From the NCBI GenBank assembly GCA_020854775.1, contig JAHKLZ010000019.1, positions 1 through 63,701 of the forward strand: a DNA stretch of 63,701 nt. The letters run 5' to 3'. Origin of the DNA: Candidatus Woesearchaeota archaeon (lineage in GTDB: Archaea; Nanobdellota; Nanobdellia; Woesearchaeales; 21-14-0-10-32-9). Under the pieces are notes generated by a model, which saw only the letters and a list, made by a program, of their open reading frames with translations, made no database searches and was not told where the DNA came from. The position numbers and the translations under genes are program-made. Shown here in pieces: positions 32,648 through 42,015 of the stretch (the first letter of the stretch is position 1; each line of letters opens with the position of its first letter).

Positions 32648-35449
32648 TCATAAATTAGAAGTTATGTTTATGATTTTGTTTAAAGAATCTCCTTTTTCTA
32701 ATGAGAATATGAGTGTGTTAGCGCCTTCTTCTTTCGCTATTCTCAGATCTTTTTCGTAGTTGTCTCCTATGAATAAGCATTCATTAGCACTTACGTCTAA
32801 TTCTTTCAGTACTAATTCAATGTATTTTTTGTTTGGTTTCATTGTTCTTACGTCTTCGCTGCATATTACGCTGTCAAAGAAGCTTCGTAGTCTAAATTTG
32901 TTTAACTTAGCTGTTAATAAGTCTTTTGAGTCCTCAGTGACTAAGGCTATTTTGTAATCGCTTAGCACAGGAATCACTTCTTTGAATCCAGGACTTAATA
33001 CTAAGTTCTTAATGAGTGTTTCTTTGAATAAAGAATAGCCTTTTTCTACGTTATTAAATCCTAGTTTTTTTGATAATAATTCGTATGAATATGTTCTTTT
33101 TCGTTTCTTAGGATTTTTTTCTTTTATTAATTCTGATACTATTTTTTTCCATTCATTGTATAAGAGTTCAGGATTTTTTTTGATTTGTTTCGCGAAGAAC
33201 TTCATCGCTGACATATCCGCGTTTTTAGCACTTGACTTGGTTTGATAAATAGTGTTATCAGCATCAAATATTATTGCTCTTAACAATAAGTCTTTAACGA
33301 TGTTATTTTTTACGGTTTTGTTTGGAAAAATCATTCTACCTGGTTCACTGCATAAATTATTTTTTATTACGCAGTCAGAAGCGCAGAATAATCCTAATTC
33401 GTTTTTTCCAGAAGGTACATATTTGTCTTTACAGTAAACTTCCACGTTTTGTTTCTTAACTTTTGTATAAAAGTTCTTACCGATGATTGTGTTTTTTCCT
33501 ATTACGCTACTTATTATCTTAGAGTTTTCTCCTATTTTCACGTTTTTATTTATTACTGATTTTGATATGGTGCAATTGTTATTTATGGTTCCTTCAATAG
33601 CGCTGTAATTATTTATTACTACGTTATTCTTTATTTCTGCGTCTTTTCCTATAAAAACACCTTTTCCTATCTTAACGTTTTTCCCTATTTTTTTACTTAA
33701 TATGATTGTTCCAAATTTCTTCGCGAATAATTTATGAGCTTCTAATATGTTCCACGCTCTACCCACATCTACTCTTTCTCCTTTGAATATCCAATACGAA
33801 GCTTTTCCTTTCTTTCTCAAAACGTATTCGGCAGGAGGTAGTACTTCTTCAATACCTATTTCATCTACTGCTTTAAAGAATAAAGATCCATTAACTAATA
33901 CTAAGCCCACGTTTGCTAGGTTTGATGGAAAATTCTTTTTTGGCTTCTCAACTATTTGTACTAATTCATCATTTTTGAATTTGGCAATCCCGTATTCTTC
34001 AGGTTTCTTAACTTTTCTTAACGTAACGACACAATCAACCCCTGGTTCTTGATTAAACTTATCTAACAATTCTTGTGTTTGATCCGTTGAAGCTATGCTA
34101 TCACCGTACTTAACCAAGAAATAATCATTTTCAAGAAAAGAACGTGCACAAAGCAAAGCATTAACAGGTCCTTTTTGTTCTGTTTGCAAAAAGAACTTAA
34201 AACTCACATTCTTAACGGATCCATTTCTTTTTTTTAGCTCAGAAACATATTCTGTGTTCACATAATTTCTTATGTCATTAATATTTTCGTTATTACAAAT
34301 AAAAACAATATCTTCTATTCCGTTACTAATCATTTCATCAGCGTGATGAGCTATTAAAGGCTTACCATAGAAACGAATCATTTCCTTAGATTCCTTGATA
34401 GAAAAAGGTTTCATCCGGCTTCCTTTCCCTGCAACTAATATTGCTCCTTTAACTTTTTTTCTTGCTAATCCAATAATTGAATTAGCTAACTTCTTAGAAT
34501 CATGCCTTATATACAAAGGCTTACCATATTCTTCTTCTGCTTCCTCTTGTATTAAGTCATTAACAACGACTTTCTTAACTATTTTAGAAATCTTATTTAT
34601 CTGCTCATCGCTCACAAACAAATACTTAGAACCCGCGTTTTCATATCTTTTAATAAGTTTTTTCTCAGGAGGCTTACCATTAACAACTACGAAGTCCAAA
34701 ACGTTTTTTCCTAAGTACTTCTCTATTTCTTTAACGTGCATGAATAAATCAAAATCATCAGTTACGCCTATTTGAGTAGCTGCGTTAACAACATAAATCT
34801 TTCTAGCTTTAGAATTCTTAATAGCTTCAACCATTCCTTTAGGTAATAAATTAACAATAACAGAAGTGTATAAACCTCCAGGTCCTACAACTATTAAATC
34901 TGCGTCTTTTATTTCTGAAACGCATTCAGGATTAACCTTGGCATTCTTATTTTTTAAAAACAAATTAGTTATTCTTTTTTTTGAATCGTAACTCCTAGAA
35001 ATACTTGCTTCTCCTTCCAATATTTTTCCATTACTTAATACTGCACAGACATGAGTGTTACTAAGCGTGCTAGGAAGAACTTTTCCATCTATTTTAAGAA
35101 TCTTAGAAGCATCCCTTATCGCCTTAGAAAAATCATTATTGTTAAGCTTCGTAAGCGCGGTTATTAGTAAATTCCCGAAATTCATTCCGTGATAAGAAGA
35201 ATCATTTTTTTCAGATTCAAATCTGAATTTGAACAAATCCTTCATTAACTTAGGAGAATTTGACAAAGAAACCATACAATTTCTTAAATCTCCAGGTGCT
35301 AATATGTCGAATTCATCCCTTAAAACACCTGTGCTCCTACCACTATCAGTAACAGCTACTATCGCCGTCAAATCAGAAGTATACCTTCTAAGACCTGACA
35401 ACAAAACACTTTGCCCTGTGCCGCCCCCGATGCACACAATTTTAACCAT
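32648..35449 (-). CDS. Three-domain fusion: YvcK/CofD-fold + sugar nucleotidyltransferase-LbH + HAD phosphatase
   Basis: 933 residues in one uninterrupted frame. Residues 1-315 are YvcK-like (VKIVCIGGGTGQSVLLSGL, VTDSGRSTGVLRDEF, PGDLRNCMVSLS, YHGMNFGNLLITAL), a UDP-sugar-binding fold related to CofD. Residues 333-570 are a nucleotidyltransferase with an intact loop (ILVAGKGSRMKPFS, YGKPLIAHHAD, FFLQTEQKGPVNALLCA, YGDSIASTD). Residues 576-670 are hexapeptide beta-helix. Residues 725-933 are a HAD hydrolase (AIIFDADNTIYQT, LVTEDSKD, CLFIGDNYEKDLRIAKEEGA). It likely makes or controls a nucleotide sugar and removes a phosphate in the same route. Whether the YvcK part is catalytic or regulatory is open. 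Confidence 0.88.
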   Translation of the reverse strand: MVKIVCIGGGTGQSVLLSGLRRYTSDLTAIVAVTDSGRSTGVLRDEFDILAPGDLRNCMVSLSNSPKLMKDLFKFRFESEKNDSSYHGMNFGNLLITALTKLNNNDFSKAIRDASKILKIDGKVLPSTLSNTHVCAVLSNGKILEGEASISRSYDSKKRITNLFLKNKNAKVNPECVSEIKDADLIVVGPGGLYTSVIVNLLPKGMVEAIKNSKARKIYVVNAATQIGVTDDFDLFMHVKEIEKYLGKNVLDFVVVNGKPPEKKLIKRYENAGSKYLFVSDEQINKISKIVKKVVVNDLIQEEAEEEYGKPLYIRHDSKKLANSIIGLARKKVKGAILVAGKGSRMKPFSIKESKEMIRFYGKPLIAHHADEMISNGIEDIVFICNNENINDIRNYVNTEYVSELKKRNGSVKNVSFKFFLQTEQKGPVNALLCARSFLENDYFLVKYGDSIASTDQTQELLDKFNQEPGVDCVVTLRKVKKPEEYGIAKFKNDELVQIVEKPKKNFPSNLANVGLVLVNGSLFFKAVDEIGIEEVLPPAEYVLRKKGKASYWIFKGERVDVGRAWNILEAHKLFAKKFGTIILSKKIGKNVKIGKGVFIGKDAEIKNNVVINNYSAIEGTINNNCTISKSVINKNVKIGENSKIISSVIGKNTIIGKNFYTKVKKQNVEVYCKDKYVPSGKNELGLFCASDCVIKNNLCSEPGRMIFPNKTVKNNIVKDLLLRAIIFDADNTIYQTKSSAKNADMSAMKFFAKQIKKNPELLYNEWKKIVSELIKEKNPKKRKRTYSYELLSKKLGFNNVEKGYSLFKETLIKNLVLSPGFKEVIPVLSDYKIALVTEDSKDLLTAKLNKFRLRSFFDSVICSEDVRTMKPNKKYIELVLKELDVSANECLFIGDNYEKDLRIAKEEGANTLIFSLEKGDSLNKIINITSNL

Positions 35450-35524
35450 TAATACTTGTCATTGTTATCTTATTTTTATAATTTGTTCTTTTCAAACAAT
35501 TTTTTAATAATTCTCGCACTTAAG

Positions 35525-35542
35525 AGTAAACTTTATATATTC
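35525..35542 (+). promoter_or_regulatory. TATA box of the pilin-like anchor gene
   Basis: GTAAACTTTATATATTC lies about 20-35 bases before the ATG at 35562, consistent with a near-leaderless transcript for the two secreted-protein genes. Confidence 0.5.
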
Positions 35543-35561
35543 AATAAAATAAAACAATTAA

Positions 35562-36326
35562 ATGATTAATTTTAGGGGTAAGAGGGCTCAAATAACTATT
35601 TTTGTTATTCTAGGAATTTTATTAGTTGTTGGATTAGTTTTGTTTCTTTCTTTGAGAAAAACTGATTCTTCGGTTGATTTTACTGGGCAAGCTGATTTAA
35701 ACGCTGTTTTGGCTAATATTAATAGTTATTCTACTAATTGTTTTGATAATGTTGTTGATAAAAGTGTTAAAGATGTTTTGTTACAGGGAGGATATTATGA
35801 TTTAAGTGAAGTGAATCATGAATTGATTGGTTCTTTTTCTATTCCTTATTATTTTAAGGACTACACAAAGATCGTGCCTTCTGAGGAAAGAGTTCTTGAA
35901 TCTATAAGGTTAATGATTATTGATAACTTTGATTCTTGTGTTGATGATTATTCGGCTTTTGATGATTTTGATATTGAAATCGTTAAACAAAGTACTTCTG
36001 CAAATATTGAATCTGATAACGGTTTATTAATATCTTTAAATCCTAATTTAGTCGTTGTTAAAAATGATTTATCTATTGATGTTGAGGGTTTAACAAAATT
36101 CGTTGTGTTAGATGTTAATTCTTTGCTTTTGGCTGCTGAAGAAATTATTGATTCGCATATTGGTTTTGATCAAGGTTATGTTAGTTTGACTAGGATTTCC
36201 GCAGCGGTTAATAATCACGGATTGTTTTTTAATGCTTTAAGTTATGAGGATAGTGTTGTTTTATTATTGAAAAATAGTGTTGATTCAAGTAACGTATTAG
36301 TTTTTATGTTTGAGTTAAATAATTAA
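35562..36326 (+). CDS. Secreted protein with class III (pilin-like) signal anchor
   Basis: 254 residues. The N-terminus FRGKRAQITIFVILGILLVV is the KRxQxTIF pattern used by archaeal type IV pilin-like proteins: a short basic leader, a processing site before QITIF, and a hydrophobic helix that can polymerise or anchor. The remaining ~220 residues are exported, acidic, with two Cys and alternating strands. I do not recognise the domain. It is 25 bases upstream of another exported protein (36352-39060); the two probably act together on the cell surface. Confidence 0.75.
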   Translation: MINFRGKRAQITIFVILGILLVVGLVLFLSLRKTDSSVDFTGQADLNAVLANINSYSTNCFDNVVDKSVKDVLLQGGYYDLSEVNHELIGSFSIPYYFKDYTKIVPSEERVLESIRLMIIDNFDSCVDDYSAFDDFDIEIVKQSTSANIESDNGLLISLNPNLVVVKNDLSIDVEGLTKFVVLDVNSLLLAAEEIIDSHIGFDQGYVSLTRISAAVNNHGLFFNALSYEDSVVLLLKNSVDSSNVLVFMFELNN

Positions 36327-36351
36327 TTATTAGATGTGATGGTTGAAGAAA

Positions 36352-39060
36352 ATGAATGTGAAAAAATTTGTTGATGTGAATTCGTTAAGAACTTTGTTGT
36401 TCTTTGTTACTTTTTTTTCTTTGTTTTTTGTTCAAGTAGTTTCTGCTCAGAATTTTGAGTACAGAGTAGGTGCTTATATTGATAAATTAGAACTTGTACT
36501 TCATGATATGGGTTGTACTTATGTTGATGGTGGTAAAGAATATAATTTGTTGAAAACTAATCTTGATGCTTATAAGTATCTTAAACCTAAGCCTTTTGGT
36601 TCTTCTTGGGAAGAATATATTAGGGATTATGATTTTGAACCTTATGATTGTGTTGGAACTCCTGTTTATTTGGGGGCTAGGACTTCTGTGAAAGAAGTTG
36701 ATCATGGTAGATATCCTCGTTGGATAAGATTAGATAATGATGATACTTATGATAGGTTTTTAGAAGGAGAATTAATGCCTGAAACTGAGCAAGGTCCTAT
36801 TGAATACGTGATTTTAGATACTAGAAAAGTTGATTTGAAAAGTGTAACTAATGAGTTGTTGTTTGATTTAATAATTGGTGAAGGTGTATTTGAGCTTCCT
36901 AGAAGAAATGTTTCTTATAGGTATGGTCCTATGATTACATCTGTACCAATTAGTAGTGCGCCTTTTGTAGTTACGTTGACTTGGGATTCTATTAATGATC
37001 AAATCTTTGTTTATGAAGTGGATGATGAATCTGTTTTGTTAAATGAATTAACTAAGAGGCTTGAATCAAATCAGAATCAAATTATTGATTTGTTTAATTA
37101 TTATAAGGATGATAATTTGTATATGGCTAAGGGCGCTGAAGTTGTTAGAAGAAAGTTTTGGGAGCATCATGGTTTTTATGATTATGATTCTGTTTGTTCT
37201 TATGATAAGGATTCTTTGAAAGATTTGAAGTATTATGATTATTATTTTTGTGATGGTAATCAAGTAATTCTTCCTTCTAAACAATATGTGGATTGGATCG
37301 CGGATGCTAGTACTAATCAAGACTTAAAAAATGATATAAGGTTTAGTTTTTATCATGAATTATTGGCTGATGAATTGGTTAAAAAAAATCCTAACATTGT
37401 GAATGCTTTGAATGAGTTACGCAATTTAGATTTTTGTGAAAGGGTTTTAAGGGCTGATATTCTTGGTAATGATCCTAGTTTTAGAGGGGCCTTTTTAGAG
37501 TTGGATGATATGAGACGAATTTTAGGGAATCATATAACTCTTGAAGAGTTTGATTTACTTAGAATTAATTCTTTTAATAGACACGTTTTATTGGAAGGAT
37601 GTGATTTGAGCAAAGTTACTCTTGCGGGTGCTGGAGAAACAACTATTGTTGGAGGTACTAAGTTCGGTGTTAGAAATTATGCTTTTCTTCCTAGTTTGTT
37701 GTTGAGGAACTTAGATTTGTACATTTATGAGGATGTGAATCCTAGTAATCTTATTGCTTGGGCTAAGTTGAATTATTCTGCGTATAATGCTTCCAATATT
37801 AACAATCCTTTTGAAATGGTTTTTACTCCTCTTTACAAAGGTAATTATCCTGTTATTGATTCTGGATTAAAAACAGAGGTTCTGCCTAGGCCTTTAGTTG
37901 TGTATCAAGATAATTTTAAGCCTTCTTTTACTTTTTTTAGTGATGCTAGAATAGTATCTATTGAAAAAGGCGTTGTTAATCTTCAGGATAAGTTTATTAA
38001 TAATGATAGAAAGATTTCTTTTAATTTGGCTGCTTTAAGTCATACTGGTTCTGCTATAAGGTCTAATCCTGAAGTTGTTACTGCTGGTTGTCTTAGGGTT
38101 TTAGATAATGATTTTTGTGATTCTTTTATTAATATAAGGTTTGAAAATGATTTTTTAGTTATTAATATTGATGGTTCTTCGGGTGATGTTGATATTAATA
38201 ATTATATTAATTCAGGTTCAGGCATGGGTCGTTATAAATTAGAGCTTTCAGGTTCTGTTGATAATCCGGTTACTTTAATTAATGGTGATAAGACTTATGA
38301 GATTACTGGCGATGTTGAAATAAATATTGCTTCTGTGACTTCGAAAGCAGGCAGTACTGATCTCACTGTGAATAAGGATTTTAGATTGCAAGAAATGACT
38401 GTTAGTGTTAATAAGGGTGATTTTATTGTTTCTGAAAGTAATAATAAGTATATTTTGGCTGAGGGTAGTGACGCTAAGATTTATTCAATTTTAGAAAATA
38501 AGAATAATGAATGGGTTTTAGAAGGTTCTTCGGGTTCTATTTTGTTAGAGCAAGGTTCTGTTGAGATGATTCAGAACGGGGTATCTGTTATTCATACTAG
38601 TTCTACTCAGCCTGTGCTTATTAATGATGAATCTAATCCTTTTTCTCGTAGAGGTATTGATTCTGGTTCTTTGAGTGTTCCTGAAATAATTGCTAATTAT
38701 GATGATCCTTTGAATGTTATTTCTTTGAAACAAAATAATTATGTTGTTAGTGAATTCTCAGATTTTAAAGGAGTTTTTAGAACGAGTTTTGATCCTTTGA
38801 CGTATATGGAATTACATGGTAATTTGGGTGAAGGCGCAGTTATTGGTTTTAATAATGGTTGGGATATTTATAGGGATGGTGAGGAACTTGTTTTTGTTAA
38901 TTCAAAGTTTCATGCTACTAATACTGGTGGTGCTTTGGAAGATGAGTTATTAATGTTTATTTCTCCTCCTCCGCCTGACGCGATTATTAAGATGGGTGAT
39001 AAGAATACTAAATTGAATCAGGATACTTTTAGTCAATTATTATCTCTTTTGGCTCAATAA
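36352..39060 (+). CDS. Large exported protein of unknown function
   Basis: About 902 residues. A signal peptide (TLLFFVTFFSLFFVQVVSAQ) is followed by a Trp/Tyr/Asp-rich domain to about residue 500 with several Cys (FCERV, DCSYDK-like segments) and HELLADELV, which is not a complete HExxH. The C-terminal third is rich in short beta strands with Asn/Gly (DVEINIASV, FIVSESNNKYILAEGS). No C-terminal anchor is visible, so it may be released or bound to the preceding pilin-like protein. A TTG nine bases upstream is an alternative start. Family not recognised. Confidence 0.75.
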   Translation: MNVKKFVDVNSLRTLLFFVTFFSLFFVQVVSAQNFEYRVGAYIDKLELVLHDMGCTYVDGGKEYNLLKTNLDAYKYLKPKPFGSSWEEYIRDYDFEPYDCVGTPVYLGARTSVKEVDHGRYPRWIRLDNDDTYDRFLEGELMPETEQGPIEYVILDTRKVDLKSVTNELLFDLIIGEGVFELPRRNVSYRYGPMITSVPISSAPFVVTLTWDSINDQIFVYEVDDESVLLNELTKRLESNQNQIIDLFNYYKDDNLYMAKGAEVVRRKFWEHHGFYDYDSVCSYDKDSLKDLKYYDYYFCDGNQVILPSKQYVDWIADASTNQDLKNDIRFSFYHELLADELVKKNPNIVNALNELRNLDFCERVLRADILGNDPSFRGAFLELDDMRRILGNHITLEEFDLLRINSFNRHVLLEGCDLSKVTLAGAGETTIVGGTKFGVRNYAFLPSLLLRNLDLYIYEDVNPSNLIAWAKLNYSAYNASNINNPFEMVFTPLYKGNYPVIDSGLKTEVLPRPLVVYQDNFKPSFTFFSDARIVSIEKGVVNLQDKFINNDRKISFNLAALSHTGSAIRSNPEVVTAGCLRVLDNDFCDSFINIRFENDFLVINIDGSSGDVDINNYINSGSGMGRYKLELSGSVDNPVTLINGDKTYEITGDVEINIASVTSKAGSTDLTVNKDFRLQEMTVSVNKGDFIVSESNNKYILAEGSDAKIYSILENKNNEWVLEGSSGSILLEQGSVEMIQNGVSVIHTSSTQPVLINDESNPFSRRGIDSGSLSVPEIIANYDDPLNVISLKQNNYVVSEFSDFKGVFRTSFDPLTYMELHGNLGEGAVIGFNNGWDIYRDGEELVFVNSKFHATNTGGALEDELLMFISPPPPDAIIKMGDKNTKLNQDTFSQLLSLLAQ

Positions 39061-39129
39061 CTTTTTTTTCTTTTTTTTTCGAAACTTTTTTAATATCTTT
39101 TTCTTTCTAGTTGTGTAGGTGGTATTTTT

Positions 39130-40623
39130 ATGAGTGATGAATCTAATAAGTCGTCCGGCGTTGCTCTTGTTGAGGAGCGTTTGAGGAAGCTTGATGAGTT
39201 AAGGAATCAGGGTATTAATCCTTATCCTTATACTTTTGATGTTACGTCTTTTGCTGATGAGATTAAGAAGAAGTATGCTTATTTGAAGCCTGAAGAAAAA
39301 GTTGAGGATGTTGTTTCTGTTGCGGGCAGGGTTGTTTTGTTTCGTCGTATGGGTAAGGCTTCTTTTATTACGATTCGTCAGGATTCTGGGGATTTGCAGT
39401 TATATATTAGGAGTGAGGATGTTGGGTCTGATAATTATGATTTGATTAAGAAGTTTGATCTTGGTGATTTTATTGGTGCTTCTGGTTCTGTTTTTAAGAC
39501 TAGGATGGGTGAAGTAACTGTTTATGTTCAAAAGTTTGAAATGCTTTGTAAGGCGATTAAGCCTTTGCCTGATAAGTATCATGGTTTGCAGGATCAGGAG
39601 TTGAAGTATAGGAAGAGGCATTTGGATTTGATTATGAGTCCTTCTTCTAAGGATGTTTTGACTAAGCGCATGCTTATTCTTAAGTATATTCGTGAGTTCT
39701 TGGATGCGCGAGGTTTCTTGGAGGTTGAGACGCCTGTTCTTCATACTCTTTATGGGGGGGCCGCGGCGAAGCCTTTTAAGACGTTTCATAATACTTTGAA
39801 GATGGATTTGTTTCTTAGGATTAGTCCTGAGTTGTATCTTAAGCGTTTAATTGTTGGTGGTTACGAAAAGGTTTATGATATTAATAAGAATTTTCGTAAT
39901 GAGGGTATTGATGCTACTCATAATCCTGAGTTCACGATGCTTGAGTTGTATGAGGCTTACGCGGATTATCAGGACATGATGCGTTTGACTGAGGAGCTTT
40001 ATGAGTTTGTTGCTTTGAAGATTAATGGTTCTACTAAGGTTAATTTCAAGGGTAAGGAGATTGATTTGAAGGCTCCGTGGAAGCGCGTGACTATGCTTGA
40101 TTCTGTTAAGGAGCACGCGGGTATTGATGCTTCGTCTATGTCTGTTGATGATTTGAAAAAATTTGTTAGGGATAAAAGGGTGGAGTTTGATAAGGAGGAG
40201 ACTTGGGGTAATTTCGTTTTGGCTATTTTTGAGCATTTCTGTGAGGATAAGTATGATGATCCTGTTTTTGTTATTGATCATCCTGAGGAGTCTACGCCTT
40301 TGTGTAAGAAGCATAAGACTGATTCTCGTTTGATTGAGCGTTTTGAGCCGTTTTGTTGTGGTATGGAGCTTGCTAATGCTTATTCTGAATTAAATGATCC
40401 TTTGCATCAGCGTAAATTATTGGAGGATCAGGCTCGTCAATTAAAGTTGGGTAATGAGGATGCTAATCCTTTGGATGAGGATTTCTTGGAGGCTATTGAG
40501 CAGGGTATGCCTCCTACGGGTGGTTTAGGTATTGGTGTTGATAGGTTGGCTATGCTTATTCTTGGTCAAGAATCTATTCGTGACATCTTGTTTTTTCCTA
40601 CTATGAAGCCCGAGAAAAAATAG
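39130..40623 (+). CDS. lysS: Lysyl-tRNA synthetase, class II
   Basis: 497 residues. It charges tRNA-Lys with lysine in two ATP-dependent steps. The N-terminal OB-fold anticodon domain spans about 55-150 (SVAGRVVLFRRMGKASFITI, KALPDKYHGLQD-type linker). The class II core has motif 1 around TKRMLILKYIREFLDARGF, motif 2 FRNEGIDATHNPEFTMLELY and motif 3 TGGLGIGVDRLAML. Many euryarchaea use the unrelated class I LysRS; this class II bacterial-like enzyme is frequent in DPANN. GTGTAGGTGG precedes the ATG. It converges with a membrane protein gene with no gap. Confidence 0.96.
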   Translation: MSDESNKSSGVALVEERLRKLDELRNQGINPYPYTFDVTSFADEIKKKYAYLKPEEKVEDVVSVAGRVVLFRRMGKASFITIRQDSGDLQLYIRSEDVGSDNYDLIKKFDLGDFIGASGSVFKTRMGEVTVYVQKFEMLCKAIKPLPDKYHGLQDQELKYRKRHLDLIMSPSSKDVLTKRMLILKYIREFLDARGFLEVETPVLHTLYGGAAAKPFKTFHNTLKMDLFLRISPELYLKRLIVGGYEKVYDINKNFRNEGIDATHNPEFTMLELYEAYADYQDMMRLTEELYEFVALKINGSTKVNFKGKEIDLKAPWKRVTMLDSVKEHAGIDASSMSVDDLKKFVRDKRVEFDKEETWGNFVLAIFEHFCEDKYDDPVFVIDHPEESTPLCKKHKTDSRLIERFEPFCCGMELANAYSELNDPLHQRKLLEDQARQLKLGNEDANPLDEDFLEAIEQGMPPTGGLGIGVDRLAMLILGQESIRDILFFPTMKPEKK

Positions 40624-41418
40624 TTATTTCTTTATTTTTTTGTTTTCTTTTTTGTTTTTTAGTCCTTCGTATAGGTGAACTGCGAAGATTACTATGAATA
40701 ATGTTACTAGTAGTTGAGTCGCGTTTGTTATTAGTATAGATATTATTTGTGACGTTGTGCTTAGTCCGGTTGCTATCGCTGTTTTTCCTTCTATTGCTAT
40801 TAGTGTTGTTCCTATGGTTATGGTTATGGTCATCATGATTATCATCGCGATTAGACCTATTAGTAGTATTTTTCCGAATGTTTTCCACCAATTATTTTTT
40901 ACTAAATAGAAGCTTTGTTTCATGCTTTTTATTATTTTTTCGTCTTTGTCTACTATTATGTATTGTGCGAACATCCAGTAAACTGAGAATATTATTCCTG
41001 GTATTATTAATAACGCGTACAAAGGTATTAATAATATGAATACTAGTGCTGTCAGGCCTATTAGTCTTAAGTAGTACTTTGAGCTTTTTTTTACTGCTTC
41101 TTTTATTGTTTTTGTTTTCTTATTTTTTAACAATATGTATAGTATTGTTACTAGTCCTACCATGTTTATTAAGAATAATATTAGGCTTAAAGCGCTGTGT
41201 TTTATTAGTTCTTGTATTATGATGTTCCAGTTAAGTGTTTGTGTTAATTCATTAACTATTAATGATTCATCTATTTGTGTTAGTATTGAGTATATGTTGT
41301 ATATTGTGTAGGGTAAGAATTGAAATATTAAGAGTATTATTGAGAATGTTTTGAAGTTCTCTTTATATGTTTTCCAGGTTTTATTAAATAAGTATTCTAA
41401 TTTTGTTTTGTTTTCCAT
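40624..41418 (-). CDS. Multi-pass membrane protein (GPDPase membrane-domain/YciC-like)
   Basis: 264 residues with about six membrane helices. It opens LFNKTWKTYKENFKTFSIIL, a signature seen in DUF975/YciC and glycerophosphodiesterase membrane-domain proteins. It continues with PLYALLIIPGIIFSVYWMFAQYIIVDKDEKIIKSMKQSFYLVKNN (given here in part), the loop before NWWKTFGKILLIG that recurs in that group. Function is unknown; membrane organisation or lipid handling has been suggested for relatives. A TATA box on the minus strand lies near 41440-41455. Confidence 0.8.
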   Translation of the reverse strand: MENKTKLEYLFNKTWKTYKENFKTFSIILLIFQFLPYTIYNIYSILTQIDESLIVNELTQTLNWNIIIQELIKHSALSLILFLINMVGLVTILYILLKNKKTKTIKEAVKKSSKYYLRLIGLTALVFILLIPLYALLIIPGIIFSVYWMFAQYIIVDKDEKIIKSMKQSFYLVKNNWWKTFGKILLIGLIAMIIMMTITITIGTTLIAIEGKTAIATGLSTTSQIISILITNATQLLVTLFIVIFAVHLYEGLKNKKENKKIKK

Positions 41419-41456
41419 GTTTTTTTTATTTGTGGTTCTTTGTTTATAAATTTTTC

Positions 41457-41610
41457 CAAATAGTAGTCAACGACAAAAATAAGTTATAATGTCTAGCGAA
41501 CCCTCTAATATATATTCGACACGTATAAGACTCGTTGGTGTCATCAAAAGAATAAATAGATGTGAGCACATTATAAGAAACTTAAGTTGCTGAACTATAG
41601 TAATTTCACG
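41457..41610 (-). other. Gene-free spacer with possible structured RNA
   Basis: The 209-base gap between the Nudix stop and the membrane-protein start is less AT-skewed than most spacers here. On the minus strand a TATA-like AATTTATAAACAA (about 41621-41633) precedes it. Nested complementary segments CAACGA/TCGTTG, GTCT/AGAC and CGAA/TTCG can close around 41465-41550. I find no C/D-box pair and no tRNA. A short RNA gene is possible but unproven. Confidence 0.3.
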
Positions 41611-41627
41611 AATGTTGAATAAGTTGT

Positions 41628-42014
41628 TTATAAATTATTATTTAGCATTTCTTTGTAGAACGGTTGCCAAAAGTTTATTTTGTTAATATCTTCTTTTTTG
41701 TACCATTTAAAGGATTGGTGTTCTTTGCTGATTATTACTTCGTATGGTTCTTTAACTTTTGCTAAATAAAAAACTCCGTACTTTTTTTCATCAGTGAAAA
41801 TAGTTGTGTGTATTGGTTTTAAATCATGAACTTCTAATCTTGTTTCTTCTTTTATTTCTCGTATTAATCCTTCTTTTGCTTGTTCTCCTTCATCTAATCT
41901 TCCTCTTGGGAAGTGCCAAGAATTTATAGGTTCGTTAAATTGCAACATTAAGAATTCATTCTTAGAATTAGTTATTATTGCGTATTCTCCTATTTTTGTT
42001 TTCATATGCGTCAT
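41628..42014 (-). CDS. Nudix hydrolase (diadenosine-polyphosphate/MutT type)
   Basis: 128 residues. The Nudix box GRLDEGEQAKEGLIREIKEE plus TRLEV is complete. The N-terminal IGEYAIITNSKNEFLMLQ and WHFPRGRLDEGE (FPRG before the box) resemble Ap4A hydrolases and related housecleaning enzymes. In-frame starts exist at 42014 and 42005 with no clear ribosome site. The gene starts one base after the Nif3-like gene, so the two form an operon. Confidence 0.88.
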   Translation of the reverse strand: MTHMKTKIGEYAIITNSKNEFLMLQFNEPINSWHFPRGRLDEGEQAKEGLIREIKEETRLEVHDLKPIHTTIFTDEKKYGVFYLAKVKEPYEVIISKEHQSFKWYKKEDINKINFWQPFYKEMLNNNL

Positions 42015-42015
42015 T

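Noticed and set aside
37300-37400. HELLADELV in the large exported protein as a zinc-protease motif
   Set aside because: The second His of HExxH or HExxxH is missing and no downstream Glu motif was found.
41457-41610. C/D-box RNA on the minus strand (a TTGATGA is present)
   Set aside because: No D box CTGA at a suitable distance and no terminal stem next to it.
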